Assembly: GCA_013141115.1 (NCBI GenBank)
Contig: JABFRP010000002.1
Location: 1,042,647-1,106,646 of the forward strand
Source: Ferruginibacter sp.
Lineage (GTDB): Bacteria > Bacteroidota > Bacteroidia > Chitinophagales > Chitinophagaceae
DNA: 64,000 nt
Direction of reading: 5' to 3'
A model generated the notes under the pieces. The model did not search any database. It had not been told where the DNA came from and saw only the letters and a list, made by a program, of their open reading frames with translations. Positions 25,725-34,598 of the stretch are shown here, one piece after another. A program made the translations under genes and the position numbers. The first letter of the stretch is position 1, and each line of letters begins with the position of its first letter.

Positions 25725-26819
25725 GTGAAACCCATCTATAATTTATTTTATCGTTTACTTCCAATAAAAAAAGTAAATACAGATAACCAACTTTTTCTTT
25801 TAACAGAAGAAGAAATAAAAAGCATCCGTCGAAAGGAAACCGTTGCAATTTGGTTGGCTGCATTCATCGGTGCAATGGGGGTAATATTATTGTATGTACC
25901 GCAATATGCTTTCCCCGACTTATTTCCCAATACTGATATTGCTCTTTTTAGCAGAAAGTTTTCTGTACCTGTTGTAATGCTTATTTATACCGTTGTTTTA
26001 GTAGTGATAGAAATTTTATTACTTACTTTTTTAAACATCTGGTGTGCCCATGAAATAGCCGTAGCAACAGGCTTTTTAAATTATCAGCAAAAAAAAGAAA
26101 AAAGAAACCTCCTCATTAATATTGGCCTGGAGAAAAAGAACAAAGAAATTTTAAAATACGGTATCGATCCGCTGCAGGGTATTAATAAAAAAGCATTGCT
26201 GGCCTGGAACTTCTTTTTTATTTTAAAAGCCACACTAAGTAATATGCTGTTTAAAATTTTTATTCAGCGGTTATGTGGTCGTTATGCGGTAAAGGCGGTT
26301 CAGGATTTTGCCGGCATTCCCATTTTTGCCGCATGGAATGCTTACGGCACCAAAGTAATATTAAAAGAAGCCCGGGTAATTATTATGGGGCAAAACTTAA
26401 TTGAAGAAGTATGCAAACGTATCAGGAAAGACCAGCAGCCCACCAGGGCTTTTAAGGAATTGCTGTATGATACCTTGCAATACATTGCCGTAAGCAAAAG
26501 AGATTTTCATCAAAACCATTTTGTGCTCACCAAAAACCTGTTCGACATTTATAGCATTGAGGTAAAAGATAAACACTGGCTGGAAGATGGCTATTACAAA
26601 AAACTACATGCTGCAGATAAAGAAGAAAAAGAAGTTTGCCAGTTATTAATAGCCATTGGGTTTTTACTGGACGGAAAAATTTCTTTTAATGAAAAATCGC
26701 AGATCAAAGAATTACAACAAGAAGGCTTAATAGATTTAAGCGTGGCCGAAGTAAAAAAATACCAGCAGGATTTTTTAAATGGCAGGGGAATTGAAAGTTT
26801 AATTACAAAATATATTTAA
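25725..26819 (+). CDS. Conserved membrane-associated protein (LBF_2804-like)
   Basis: A 364-residue protein starting with GTG at 25725. The N-terminal part has two strong hydrophobic segments (IWLAAFIGAMGVILLYV; VVMLIYTVVLVVIEILLLTFL). The C-terminal two thirds are soluble, with a helix-rich region (KEARVIIMGQNLIEEVCKRI). I recognise the length and order as the LBF_2804-type family known only by annotation. Function unknown; the next small gene starts four bases later, so they form a unit. Confidence 0.65.
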   Translation: MKPIYNLFYRLLPIKKVNTDNQLFLLTEEEIKSIRRKETVAIWLAAFIGAMGVILLYVPQYAFPDLFPNTDIALFSRKFSVPVVMLIYTVVLVVIEILLLTFLNIWCAHEIAVATGFLNYQQKKEKRNLLINIGLEKKNKEILKYGIDPLQGINKKALLAWNFFFILKATLSNMLFKIFIQRLCGRYAVKAVQDFAGIPIFAAWNAYGTKVILKEARVIIMGQNLIEEVCKRIRKDQQPTRAFKELLYDTLQYIAVSKRDFHQNHFVLTKNLFDIYSIEVKDKHWLEDGYYKKLHAADKEEKEVCQLLIAIGFLLDGKISFNEKSQIKELQQEGLIDLSVAEVKKYQQDFLNGRGIESLITKYI

Positions 26820-26823
26820 ACGT

Positions 26824-27120
26824 ATGAGCAAAGAAAAAATATTTGTACCCAACATTGCCATTTGCATTATTATGGATGTAATTGGTATAGCTACTTATGC
26901 ATTTCCTGTGTTGGGAGAGTTTGGGGATATTGTTTGGGCACCTGTTTCCGGCTATCTATTTTTTAAGTTATTCGGCGGCAGGTTTGGTATGATTGGTGGC
27001 GTACTCAATTTTCTGGAAGAAGTAATTCCGTTTACAGATGTCATCCCTTCTTTTACCATTGCATGGTTCATCAGAAAAAATGAAGCAGATAAGCTAATCA
27101 AAAAGCCAGAATTGAAATAA
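26824..27120 (+). CDS. Small membrane protein
   Basis: A 98-residue protein with two or three hydrophobic segments (NIAICIIMDVIGIATYAF, VSGYLFFKLFGG, MIGGVLNFLEEVIPFTDVIPSFTIAWF) and a basic tail. No family recognised. It begins four bases after the membrane protein gene, so it is probably cotranscribed and could be its partner. The uvrB gene follows after 28 bases. Confidence 0.7.
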   Translation: MSKEKIFVPNIAICIIMDVIGIATYAFPVLGEFGDIVWAPVSGYLFFKLFGGRFGMIGGVLNFLEEVIPFTDVIPSFTIAWFIRKNEADKLIKKPELK

Positions 27121-27148
27121 GCTTTTGTAAATTGCATGTCTTTCAATC

Positions 27149-29188
27149 ATGCAATTCAAATTACAATCCTCATATCAACCTTCAGGCGATCAGCCGCAGG
27201 CCATTCAACAACTTACCGAAGGTTTGCTGAATGGAGAACGTTATCAAACTTTATTGGGCGTAACCGGCAGTGGTAAAACGTTTACCATGGCAAACGTTAT
27301 ACAAAATGTACAACGGCCCGTGCTGGTACTTACACATAATAAAACACTGGTGGCGCAATTGTATGGGGAGTTTAAACAATTTTTTCCTGATAATGCTGTA
27401 GGATATTTTGTAAGTTATTACGATTACTACCAGCCCGAAGCTTATATGCCCGTAAGCAATACTTACATAGAAAAAGATTTAAGCATCAATGAAGAATTAG
27501 ATAAACTACGTTTACAAGCCACCGCACAATTGCTTAGTGGCAGAAGAGATATTATTATTGTAGCCAGCGTAAGTTGCATTTATGGTATGGGTAATCCTAC
27601 CGATTATGAAAATGGTATCATCCGCATTACGCAGGGCCAGCAAATTTCACGACAAGGATTTTTACATGCATTAGTCAATTCTTTATACAGCAGAAGTGAA
27701 GGCGATTTTAACAGGGGCACATTTCGTGTAAAAGGCGATACCATCGATATTAATTTGCCGTATGTGGATTTTGGCTACCGCATTACTTTTTTTGGCGACG
27801 AAATTGAAACTATAGAAACGCTGGAACTCAGCAGTGGCAAGCGCATCAGCAGTGTGGAAAATGCCGCCATTTTTCCTGCAACACTTTATGTAGCACCAAA
27901 AGATATGCTGCAACAAGTAGTACATGAAATACAGGACGAAGTGGCAGCGCAGGAATTATATTATAAAAACTCCGGAAAATATATAGAGGCACAACGCATC
28001 AGCGAAAGAGTGAATTACGATTTGGAAATGATACGTGAGTTGGGGTATTGCAATGGTATTGAAAACTATTCCCGTTTTTTTGACAGAAGAAAACCCGGCA
28101 CCCGGCCTTTCTGTTTACTGGATTATTTTCCTAAAGATTTTATTTTAATGATCGATGAAAGCCATCAAACCATTCCGCAGGTAAGTGGTATGTATGGCGG
28201 CGACAGAAGCCGTAAATTAATTTTGGTAGATTATGGTTTTCGTTTGCCCAGTGCATTGGATAACCGGCCCTTAAATTTTCATGAGTTTGAAGCATTAACC
28301 GGGCAAACCATTTTTGTAAGTGCCACACCGGCAGATTATGAGTTAGAAAAAAGTGAAGGTATTGTGGTGGAGCAAGTGGTAAGGCCAACAGGTTTATTAG
28401 ATCCGCCAATTGAAGTTCGTCCTTCTGTAAATCAAATTGATGATCTGCTGGATGAGATTGATAAAAGAATTAAAAAAGGCGACCGTGTGTTGGTAACCAC
28501 ATTGACCAAACGTATGGCTGAGGAGATGACCAAATATTTAGAACGCATTAATATTAAGTGTAAATACATACACAGCGAAGTAGATGCTTTGGAAAGAGTG
28601 GAAATTTTACGTGAGTTGCGCTTGGGTGTAATTGATGTATTAGTAGGTGTAAATTTATTAAGAGAAGGGTTAGACTTACCCGAAGTTAGTTTAGTAGCTA
28701 TTTTAGATGCTGATAAAGAAGGTTTTTTACGTAACGAAAGAAGCCTTACGCAAACTGCTGGCAGAGCAGCCCGTAATGTGGATGGCCTGGTAATTTTTTA
28801 TGCCGATGTGATGACAGAAAGTATGCAAAAAACCATTGACGAAACCTATCGCCGCAGGGAAAAACAAATTGCTTATAACATTCAACATAACATTACTCCT
28901 ACAACCATTAAAAAAGATACACAGCAAATTATGGCGCAAGGTTCGGTGCTGGATGTAAGAGGTTACGATCCTGCCAACCCTTATTCCATAAAACCCGATG
29001 AAGATATTATAAGCATTGCTGCAGAAGATGAGGCCGAATATAAAACCATTCCTCAAATGGAAAAAGGCATTGGCAAAATAAAAAAGCAAATGGAAAAGGC
29101 GGCTAAAGATTTAGACTTTATGGAAGCTGCAAGATTGAGGGATGAAATGTTCCGGCTGCAGAAGGAGTTGGAAGGAATGAAGAAATAA
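27149..29188 (+). CDS. uvrB: UvrABC system protein B (excinuclease ABC subunit B)
   Basis: A 679-residue UvrB. Walker A is GVTGSGKT at residues about 37-44. The beta-hairpin region YYDYYQPEAY is present, as are the helicase motifs (DESHQT, GVNLLREGLDLPEVSLVAILDADKEG spread over the motif IV-VI region). The C-terminal UVR motif, which contacts UvrC, is at KDLDFMEAARLRDEM. UvrB loads on damaged DNA with UvrA and positions UvrC for incision. Full length; no sign of damage. It is the last gene of a short plus-strand run. Confidence 0.95.
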   Translation: MQFKLQSSYQPSGDQPQAIQQLTEGLLNGERYQTLLGVTGSGKTFTMANVIQNVQRPVLVLTHNKTLVAQLYGEFKQFFPDNAVGYFVSYYDYYQPEAYMPVSNTYIEKDLSINEELDKLRLQATAQLLSGRRDIIIVASVSCIYGMGNPTDYENGIIRITQGQQISRQGFLHALVNSLYSRSEGDFNRGTFRVKGDTIDINLPYVDFGYRITFFGDEIETIETLELSSGKRISSVENAAIFPATLYVAPKDMLQQVVHEIQDEVAAQELYYKNSGKYIEAQRISERVNYDLEMIRELGYCNGIENYSRFFDRRKPGTRPFCLLDYFPKDFILMIDESHQTIPQVSGMYGGDRSRKLILVDYGFRLPSALDNRPLNFHEFEALTGQTIFVSATPADYELEKSEGIVVEQVVRPTGLLDPPIEVRPSVNQIDDLLDEIDKRIKKGDRVLVTTLTKRMAEEMTKYLERINIKCKYIHSEVDALERVEILRELRLGVIDVLVGVNLLREGLDLPEVSLVAILDADKEGFLRNERSLTQTAGRAARNVDGLVIFYADVMTESMQKTIDETYRRREKQIAYNIQHNITPTTIKKDTQQIMAQGSVLDVRGYDPANPYSIKPDEDIISIAAEDEAEYKTIPQMEKGIGKIKKQMEKAAKDLDFMEAARLRDEMFRLQKELEGMKK

Positions 29189-29189
29189 G

Positions 29190-29426
29190 CTATGCTGCAC
29201 TCATTTCTGTATTTATCTCAATTATTTCAAAATCATTGGGATTTTCTTTATAAATTCTATTAATCAAAGCTTCAGGAGAAACTGGTAATATATATGTTTC
29301 TTCTTCCGGCGAATTAATAAAAATTATTGTTTCGTTTGAATCTTTACTTTCAAATTTTATTATCAAGTCGCTAAGTATAAAGATATCTTTATCGTTATTA
29401 GAGTTTCTAAATTTTATTATTTTCAT
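29190..29426 (-). CDS. Small hypothetical protein
   Basis: A 78-residue acidic beta-rich protein with no recognised family. It ends one base after the uvrB stop and is read in the opposite direction. AT-rich, like the three genes to its right, so it may belong to an accessory insertion between uvrB and the MBL-fold gene. No signal peptide or membrane helix. Confidence 0.5.
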   Translation of the reverse strand: MKIIKFRNSNNDKDIFILSDLIIKFESKDSNETIIFINSPEEETYILPVSPEALINRIYKENPNDFEIIEINTEMSAA

Positions 29427-29447
29427 TTTCGTAGTATTTACTAAAAA

Positions 29448-29693
29448 TTAAGAAGTTTTTGAAAAGCTTGGTAATAAATGTATTTGTGAATCATTCAACT
29501 TATCAAATTCTATTTCCTTCCGATCCCTTAAGTCATAAAGACACCTCAAGATTTCTTCTCTCTGTTCTTGAGTTTTACCGAGTTTATTATAAATAGCATC
29601 AATCATAATGCTTGGGTTATCAGATTTTATTAAATTTTCGCCAAACGCTTGCAAGGTTATAATTGCTTCTTTTAGTTCTTTTTCCATATTCAT
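29448..29693 (-). CDS. Small hypothetical protein
   Basis: An 81-residue, mostly helical, charged protein (KELKEAIITLQAFGENL; EILRCLYDLRDRKEIEFDKL). No family recognised. The gap to the neighbouring small gene is 21 bases, so they are probably cotranscribed. The base composition is more AT-rich than the chromosomal core genes. Expression is unproven. Confidence 0.5.
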   Translation of the reverse strand: MNMEKELKEAIITLQAFGENLIKSDNPSIMIDAIYNKLGKTQEQREEILRCLYDLRDRKEIEFDKLNDSQIHLLPSFSKTS

Positions 29694-29820
29694 ATTTTAT
29701 GTAAAATTGAACTTAGTTTTTTAAATTTCAAATACAATCAATAAAAATAAGTAAAATAAAGTCACTTATATAGCATTAACTTTTTGTCGAGTTATCCAAG
29801 CCATGATAAAAGGGGAAATT

Positions 29821-30234
29821 CTAACTTTTACAAAACAAATTGCACCGATAAATATCAGTAAGTATTCCATTTTCTCTCTCAATCACATAAGCAAAGTGGT
29901 CGGTTTTAATTATTCTTCCCCAACCTTTAAAAGAAAATATCTTTACCGATTTACCATTATTGCATCCGGTACAAGAGCCGTCTTCAACAACAATTTTATG
30001 GAAAAAAATTTTTTCATCTTTGTAAGAATCAAACAACTTCTTTAAGCCAGCCAAAAAGAGATATTTTGTTTTTTCTTCAAACACATTATTCTCTGCCATA
30101 AAAGGCTCAAAAATGGAAACGTCAAGTGCTTTACAGCTTTCTATAAAAGCATCAATAATATTTTGACAGTGGTTAACTTGTGCGGTTTGCTGAAAAGTGC
30201 TGCATGTTGAAAGATGAACAGTTGTTTTTAGCAT
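29821..30234 (-). CDS. Cysteine-containing small protein, possibly NTF2-like
   Basis: A 137-residue protein using the ATG at 30234 (a longer frame to 30426 adds hydrophobic, unconvincing sequence and overlaps the divergent gene). A central DGSCTGCNNGKS motif resembles a GxCxGCNxG pattern seen in small Bacteroidota proteins with an NTF2-like fold, but the match is weak. The C-terminus ends DIYRCNLFCKS. Divergent from the nuclease-like gene, with about 100 bases between the starts. Confidence 0.45.
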   Translation of the reverse strand: MLKTTVHLSTCSTFQQTAQVNHCQNIIDAFIESCKALDVSIFEPFMAENNVFEEKTKYLFLAGLKKLFDSYKDEKIFFHKIVVEDGSCTGCNNGKSVKIFSFKGWGRIIKTDHFAYVIERENGILTDIYRCNLFCKS

Positions 30235-30332
30235 AAAAAGATTTGAGAAGTTAATAAGACCTGACCATTGTAAGATAAGAAATACTTCACTACGAAATAA
30301 TATTCTCAAATCAATTGTATATTTTTGAAAAT

Positions 30333-31022
30333 ATGATAGATAAAGAACTACAACAATTTTATAATATTGCAAAAGAAAAGGCAGAATACTGGCTTTCTCT
30401 ATTATTCGAGTCCTGTGGAAGCCCAATCGAGAAAAAATTCATTGGTCATTTTTATTCATTCTTTTTAAAAGAAGGACATCCGATTCAACATAACCTTTTA
30501 TATCCTAAAGGGATGTGGACCATAAATGATAAAACAGGGAAATCCATTAACGTAGCATACTATAGCATTGAAAATGAGCATGGATTTGCATTAGAATTTG
30601 ATGGTCATGACCTAAAAAATGCGCAAATTTTTGATGAATACATTAGAGAAGAGCTAATGTACTGGGGATTTACAATGCATAGCTCGGGCATAAAATATCA
30701 CATAATTCCCCAATATCCTGTCTTTGATAATTCGATAATTAAATTCTTAGATTTTGGAGTATTTGCTTACGATCTAAAAAATAATGAAATCGGCAGATTT
30801 GATATTGAATGCGATGGCCACGAGTGGCACAGCACTAAAGAACAACTTAAAGCAGACAATATTCGCAGTAGATTTTTAAGCAAAAATAGTTTTCATCCTA
30901 TTCGATATTCGGGAAGCGAAATTTATGCAATGAATGATGAAACTGTACTTGAATTAGAGAATATGATGTATAAATATATTTTTAAAAAAGAAAGTGATTT
31001 ATACCAGTTACGTAAATATTAA
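30333..31022 (+). CDS. Predicted PD-(D/E)xK endonuclease (DUF559/Vsr-like)
   Basis: A 229-residue protein (ATG at 30333; a TTG 18 bases earlier is in frame). The nuclease core is in the C-terminal half: an early acidic helix SPIE (E33), then FLDFGVFAYD (D140), then FDIECDGHEWH (E159 and D161, H166), then DNIRSRFLSKNSFHPIRYSGSEI. This D-ExD-H layout with an xRF-type end is what DUF559/Vsr-like nucleases show. Activity and target unknown. It lies in the AT-rich accessory block beside the Cys-rich gene. Confidence 0.6.
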   Translation: MIDKELQQFYNIAKEKAEYWLSLLFESCGSPIEKKFIGHFYSFFLKEGHPIQHNLLYPKGMWTINDKTGKSINVAYYSIENEHGFALEFDGHDLKNAQIFDEYIREELMYWGFTMHSSGIKYHIIPQYPVFDNSIIKFLDFGVFAYDLKNNEIGRFDIECDGHEWHSTKEQLKADNIRSRFLSKNSFHPIRYSGSEIYAMNDETVLELENMMYKYIFKKESDLYQLRKY

Positions 31023-31047
31023 TTCAAACTACTTCGTATTTTTTTGT

Positions 31048-31120
31048 GCCACGGATTCCACAGATTTACACAGATTATAAAACAATGCCTTCATCCGTGA
31101 AAATTTGTGCAATCTGTGGC
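31048..31120. repeat. Dispersed repeat, imperfect inverted copy pair
   Basis: Arm 1 at 31048-31075 and arm 2 at 31093-31120 are inverted, with 23 of 28 positions matching (CCACnGATTnCACA core). A near-identical unit occurs at 63457-63490 (30 of 34 bases equal to 31048-31081). An intergenic repeat family, function unknown. Confidence 0.7.
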
Positions 31121-31227
31121 AAACCTTTTTTCACGCAGTGAATAAAAATACCCTTGCCCATAAAATATCCTGCCAGCCCAATCGTCTTCGCTAATAACGA
31201 TCATAATTTTAAAAACTCTGTTTACAA

Positions 31228-32325
31228 ATGATAGTGTTCCTGGTAATTGTTATGACTATCATAACAATCGTATATTTTTTCATGCGCCAATCAAAATTTG
31301 GTAGTGTTCCCTCAGGCGATAGGCTGGAATTAATAAAAGCTTCGCCCCAATACAAAGACAATAAATTTCAAAACCAAAGCCATACCCCCGATTTAACCGA
31401 AGGCGCCAGTTTCTTTTCTGTACTACAGGAATTTTTATTTACCAAAAAAGAAAGAAAAAAGCCATCGCAAACATTACCTTCTTCAAAAACCAATTTACTG
31501 CAATTGAAAAAAGAAGAAAATATTTGGGTATGGATGGGCCACTCTTCTTACTTTATGCAAATAGATGGTAAAACCATGTTGGTAGATCCTGTATTAAGTG
31601 GTGCCGCATCGCCATTAAGTTTTACTACCAAAAGTTTTGCAGGTGCTGATATTTATACTACTGATGATATTCCTGAAATTGATTTTTTATTTATCTCCCA
31701 CGATCATTGGGATCATTTAGATTACGGTACCATAAAAAAATTACAGCCCAAAATAAAAACCATCATTACCGGTTTGGGTACCGGCCAGCATTTGGAACGC
31801 TGGGGTTTTAATGCAGCAATAATCGTTGAAAAAGATTGGAATGAAAGCGCCGTGCTTGCTGACGGCTTTAATGTAACCATTACTCCGGCCCGCCATTTTT
31901 CCGGCAGAGGGTTTAAAAGAAACAATGCCCTGTGGGTATCATTTGTATTGCAAACTCCCACAAAAAAAATTTACATTGGTGGCGATAGCGGTTATGATGA
32001 CCATTTTAAAACCATCGGCAATATACATGGCCCTTTTGATTTGGCTATTTTAGAATGCGGCCAGTACGATAAAAGCTGGAAATACATTCACATGATGCCC
32101 GAAGAAGTGGTGCAGGCCGCACTGGATTTAAGCAGCAAAAAATTACTGGCAGTACATTGGGCTAAATTTGCTTTAGCTAATCATACCTGGGATGATTCTA
32201 TTAAAAGAGTACATAAAGCCGCTCAGGAAAGCCGAATGAATTTACTTACGCCAATGATTGGCGAACAAGTAAATATTGATGATCATACGCAACAGTTTTC
32301 GCCCTGGTGGCAGCTGGTGGATTGA
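31228..32325 (+). CDS. MBL-fold metallohydrolase (NAPE-PLD/UlaG-like), membrane-anchored
   Basis: A 365-residue protein with an N-terminal hydrophobic segment (residues 2-18) that would anchor it to the membrane. The metallo-beta-lactamase motif is SHDHWDH (H158, H160, D162, H163), with further conserved MGHSSYFMQIDGKTMLVDPVLS and the GGDSGY and WAKF sites. The layout resembles N-acylphosphatidylethanolamine-hydrolysing phospholipase D and UlaG-like lactonases. Substrate unknown. It follows the repeat at 31048-31120. Confidence 0.85.
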   Translation: MIVFLVIVMTIITIVYFFMRQSKFGSVPSGDRLELIKASPQYKDNKFQNQSHTPDLTEGASFFSVLQEFLFTKKERKKPSQTLPSSKTNLLQLKKEENIWVWMGHSSYFMQIDGKTMLVDPVLSGAASPLSFTTKSFAGADIYTTDDIPEIDFLFISHDHWDHLDYGTIKKLQPKIKTIITGLGTGQHLERWGFNAAIIVEKDWNESAVLADGFNVTITPARHFSGRGFKRNNALWVSFVLQTPTKKIYIGGDSGYDDHFKTIGNIHGPFDLAILECGQYDKSWKYIHMMPEEVVQAALDLSSKKLLAVHWAKFALANHTWDDSIKRVHKAAQESRMNLLTPMIGEQVNIDDHTQQFSPWWQLVD

Positions 32326-32493
32326 TCAATTAACCTTAGCCGGATTAGCTACTAAATTGCAATAACCTGCCCCGCCAGCAGCGCACTAATCTGCTGTATT
32401 ACTTTGTTTTGTACAATAGCGTTCTGCAAAAGATACTTATTTCTTAAAAATAATTTGTTATCTTACTACTCCGTTATTTATAAAACTTAAATC

Positions 32494-33237
32494 ATGACGA
32501 CAATTGCTCTTTACAATCTGAAAGGCGGTGTTGGTAAAACCGCCAGTTGCGTAAACTTTGCTTACCTGGCTGCGGCCGATGGATTTAAAACCTTGTTGTG
32601 GGATATTGACCCACAGGGTTCTTCTTCGTTTTATTATAAGGCAAAACCCAAAACCCATCCCGGTATTAAAAAACTGATCACTAAAGATGCCGACCTGGAA
32701 AGTGGCATCATGAGTACCGATTTTGAATTGCTGGATGTAATACCTGCCGACAGCAGCAGCAAAACCTTTGACATTATGCTGGAAGAAATGAAGGGGAATA
32801 AGAACCGGCTAAAAGGTGTATTGAAACAACTGGATAAGGAATATGATTTTGTTTTTATAGATTGCCCTCCGGGTTTTAGTGCTTTAAGCGAAAATATTTT
32901 TAATGCAGCTGATATTGTGCTGATGCCGGTTATACCTACAACACTTTCCATCCGCACTTACCACATGGTAAAAGATTATTTTAAAGAAAAAGACCTTGAC
33001 ATTGCCAAAATGATGTGTTTTTTTACCATGGCCGACCTGCGTAAAAACATGCACAACGAAATAATGGAAGAGCTATACAAAGACAAACGCTTTTTTCAAA
33101 ACTATATCCCTTATTTATCTGATGTAGAAAAAATGGGTGTACATAAAGCTCCCATTATGGAATTTGCCAATAGCAGCTATGCGGCTAAATGCTACCGGGA
33201 GTTGTGGATAGAAATAAAAGAAGGCGTGCTGGAATAA
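32494..33237 (+). CDS. Orphan ParA family ATPase
   Basis: A 247-residue deviant Walker A ATPase. The motif KGGVGKT is at residues 10-16, with DIDPQGSS (D37, D39) and FIDCPPG following. ParA ATPases position DNA or protein cargo by ATP-dependent dimerisation. No parB or parS-like element is near, so this is an orphan with an unknown cargo. A truncated copy of its last 159 bases lies at 34436-34594. A gene for a lipoprotein ends seven bases away in the opposite orientation. Confidence 0.88.
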   Translation: MTTIALYNLKGGVGKTASCVNFAYLAAADGFKTLLWDIDPQGSSSFYYKAKPKTHPGIKKLITKDADLESGIMSTDFELLDVIPADSSSKTFDIMLEEMKGNKNRLKGVLKQLDKEYDFVFIDCPPGFSALSENIFNAADIVLMPVIPTTLSIRTYHMVKDYFKEKDLDIAKMMCFFTMADLRKNMHNEIMEELYKDKRFFQNYIPYLSDVEKMGVHKAPIMEFANSSYAAKCYRELWIEIKEGVLE

Positions 33238-33244
33238 TATCCTT

Positions 33245-34180
33245 TTACTGGTAAATAAATATATACTTATTATAAAGCGCTAAATGTACGGGGTCATTCG
33301 TCTTTACTCTCATTACAACAGGTTGCCCTGCAGTATTGTATTCATAGCTAAGGTCTCTTGTAGTTGCAGATAGCAAGGTACCCGAACTAAGCTCATACGT
33401 TTTGGTAATAATCTTAGTGATATTATTTCTTGCAGGCTCTGTATTATCCGGAACAAATTGTAATGGACTGGAGTTTCCTCCAGTTAGCCTGTCGTTAACA
33501 GGCCTTGATTTATATACAGCATTTACTGTGGTATCATAAAAAAACTGTACATCCCATTTTTGATTATTTGTTACGTCTTCTGTAATTCTCGAAACAACAT
33601 TTATTCCATTGTTAACCTCCTTACAGGTAACTGAACTTTTATAAGTGTTCGGGATGCTGTTAGTATTATAATAAGTACGGTCCTGTAAAAAACCATTCGG
33701 CTGATTATTATAGTCATTCACCAGGTAACTTATCTGTGTGTTGTTACTGTATGCTGCAAGGTGCGTATCAAACATACTATCCTTTATCAATTGCTTATTT
33801 GAATTGTAAGTAAAGTAGAAATCCGCAATGGCAGTGTCGGCAGGAGTAGAACGATAGTAATAAGTATACTTGGCATGACTGGCTAAAGTATCACTTCCAA
33901 TAAAATAATAGTCCACAATTTCATTCTCCCGCAATACACCGCTGTTATACTGCCAGCCTGTAACTTTATTTATTCGTTGGTTAACGTCGTAACTGAAGTA
34001 TTGTATTAGCCCTGTGTCACGGGGATGAGATTGCGAAGTATCCAGATATATTAGCTTCGCCAGTTTTCCTACAGCTGGTATTGGCGGTGGTGGTGGATTG
34101 GTTGCAATTTCTTTGCTTAATTCTTTTCCGCAGGAAATGAAAAAGATAGTTGAAATAAAAATAAAAGCACGTATTTTCAT
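33245..34180 (-). CDS. Exported lipoprotein, unknown
   Basis: A 311-residue protein with a lipoprotein signal whose lipobox ends FISC at C17, followed by a Pro-rich linker (TNPPPPPIPAV). The rest has repeated aromatic, polar beta-strand segments (YYFIGSDTLASHAKYTYYYRS, DYNNQPNGFLQDRTYYNTNSIP) of the kind seen in DUF4595-like Bacteroidota lipoproteins with RHS-like strands. Surface or periplasmic; function unknown. It ends seven bases after the ParA stop, in opposite orientation. Confidence 0.75.
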   Translation of the reverse strand: MKIRAFIFISTIFFISCGKELSKEIATNPPPPPIPAVGKLAKLIYLDTSQSHPRDTGLIQYFSYDVNQRINKVTGWQYNSGVLRENEIVDYYFIGSDTLASHAKYTYYYRSTPADTAIADFYFTYNSNKQLIKDSMFDTHLAAYSNNTQISYLVNDYNNQPNGFLQDRTYYNTNSIPNTYKSSVTCKEVNNGINVVSRITEDVTNNQKWDVQFFYDTTVNAVYKSRPVNDRLTGGNSSPLQFVPDNTEPARNNITKIITKTYELSSGTLLSATTRDLSYEYNTAGQPVVMRVKTNDPVHLALYNKYIFIYQ

Positions 34181-34261
34181 AAAGTACTATTTTGCCTTTT
34201 ATTAAAAAAGGTAACTGTTATTAATAAAGCATTGAAAATAAGAAAAAAATCTATATTTAAA

Positions 34262-34430
34262 ATGAAGAGAGAACTTACCAGCTTGTTTAGTTCAGCCCTG
34301 CAAAAATGAAATGTTTGCTGTTACTTACGGCTGTTATAGTTTTACATTATTTTTTTAGTACCCATTGTTGACACTGATCTTTAGTAATGCAATGTTTTCA
34401 TAAGCTTTAACATTCTTACCTCTTATCTCC
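34262..34430 (+). pseudogene. Degenerate 5' remnant of a second esterase gene
   Basis: ATGAAGAGAGAACTTACCAG matches the first 20 bases of the intact esterase at 35509 exactly. Decaying similarity continues for about 165 bases (for example ATTTTTTTAGTACCC against ATTATTAGTACCT). A stop codon appears after about 15 codons. The 3' end is missing; the next unit is the ParA fragment. Confidence 0.8.
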
Positions 34431-34435
34431 CGAGG

Positions 34436-34594
34436 AAAGACAAACGCTTTTTTCAAAACTATATCCCCTATTTATCTGATGTAGAAAAAATGGGTGTACA
34501 CAAAGCTCCCATTATGGAATTTGCCAATAGCAGCTATGCGGCTAAATGTTACCGGGAGTTGTGGATAGAAATAAAAGAAGGCGTGTTGGAATAA
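34436..34594 (+). pseudogene. 3' fragment of a second ParA gene
   Basis: 159 bases that match 33079-33237, the end of the intact parA including its stop codon, at all but four positions. All four differences are synonymous in the ParA frame. There is no start and no ATPase core. With the esterase remnant just before it, this marks a collapsed tandem duplication. Confidence 0.9.
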
Positions 34595-34598
34595 TATT

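Noticed and set aside
29821..30426. A longer frame for the Cys-motif gene, beginning at 30426
   Set aside because: The first 64 residues are hydrophobic and unlike the rest, and would overlap the divergent nuclease gene; the ATG at 30234 is better.
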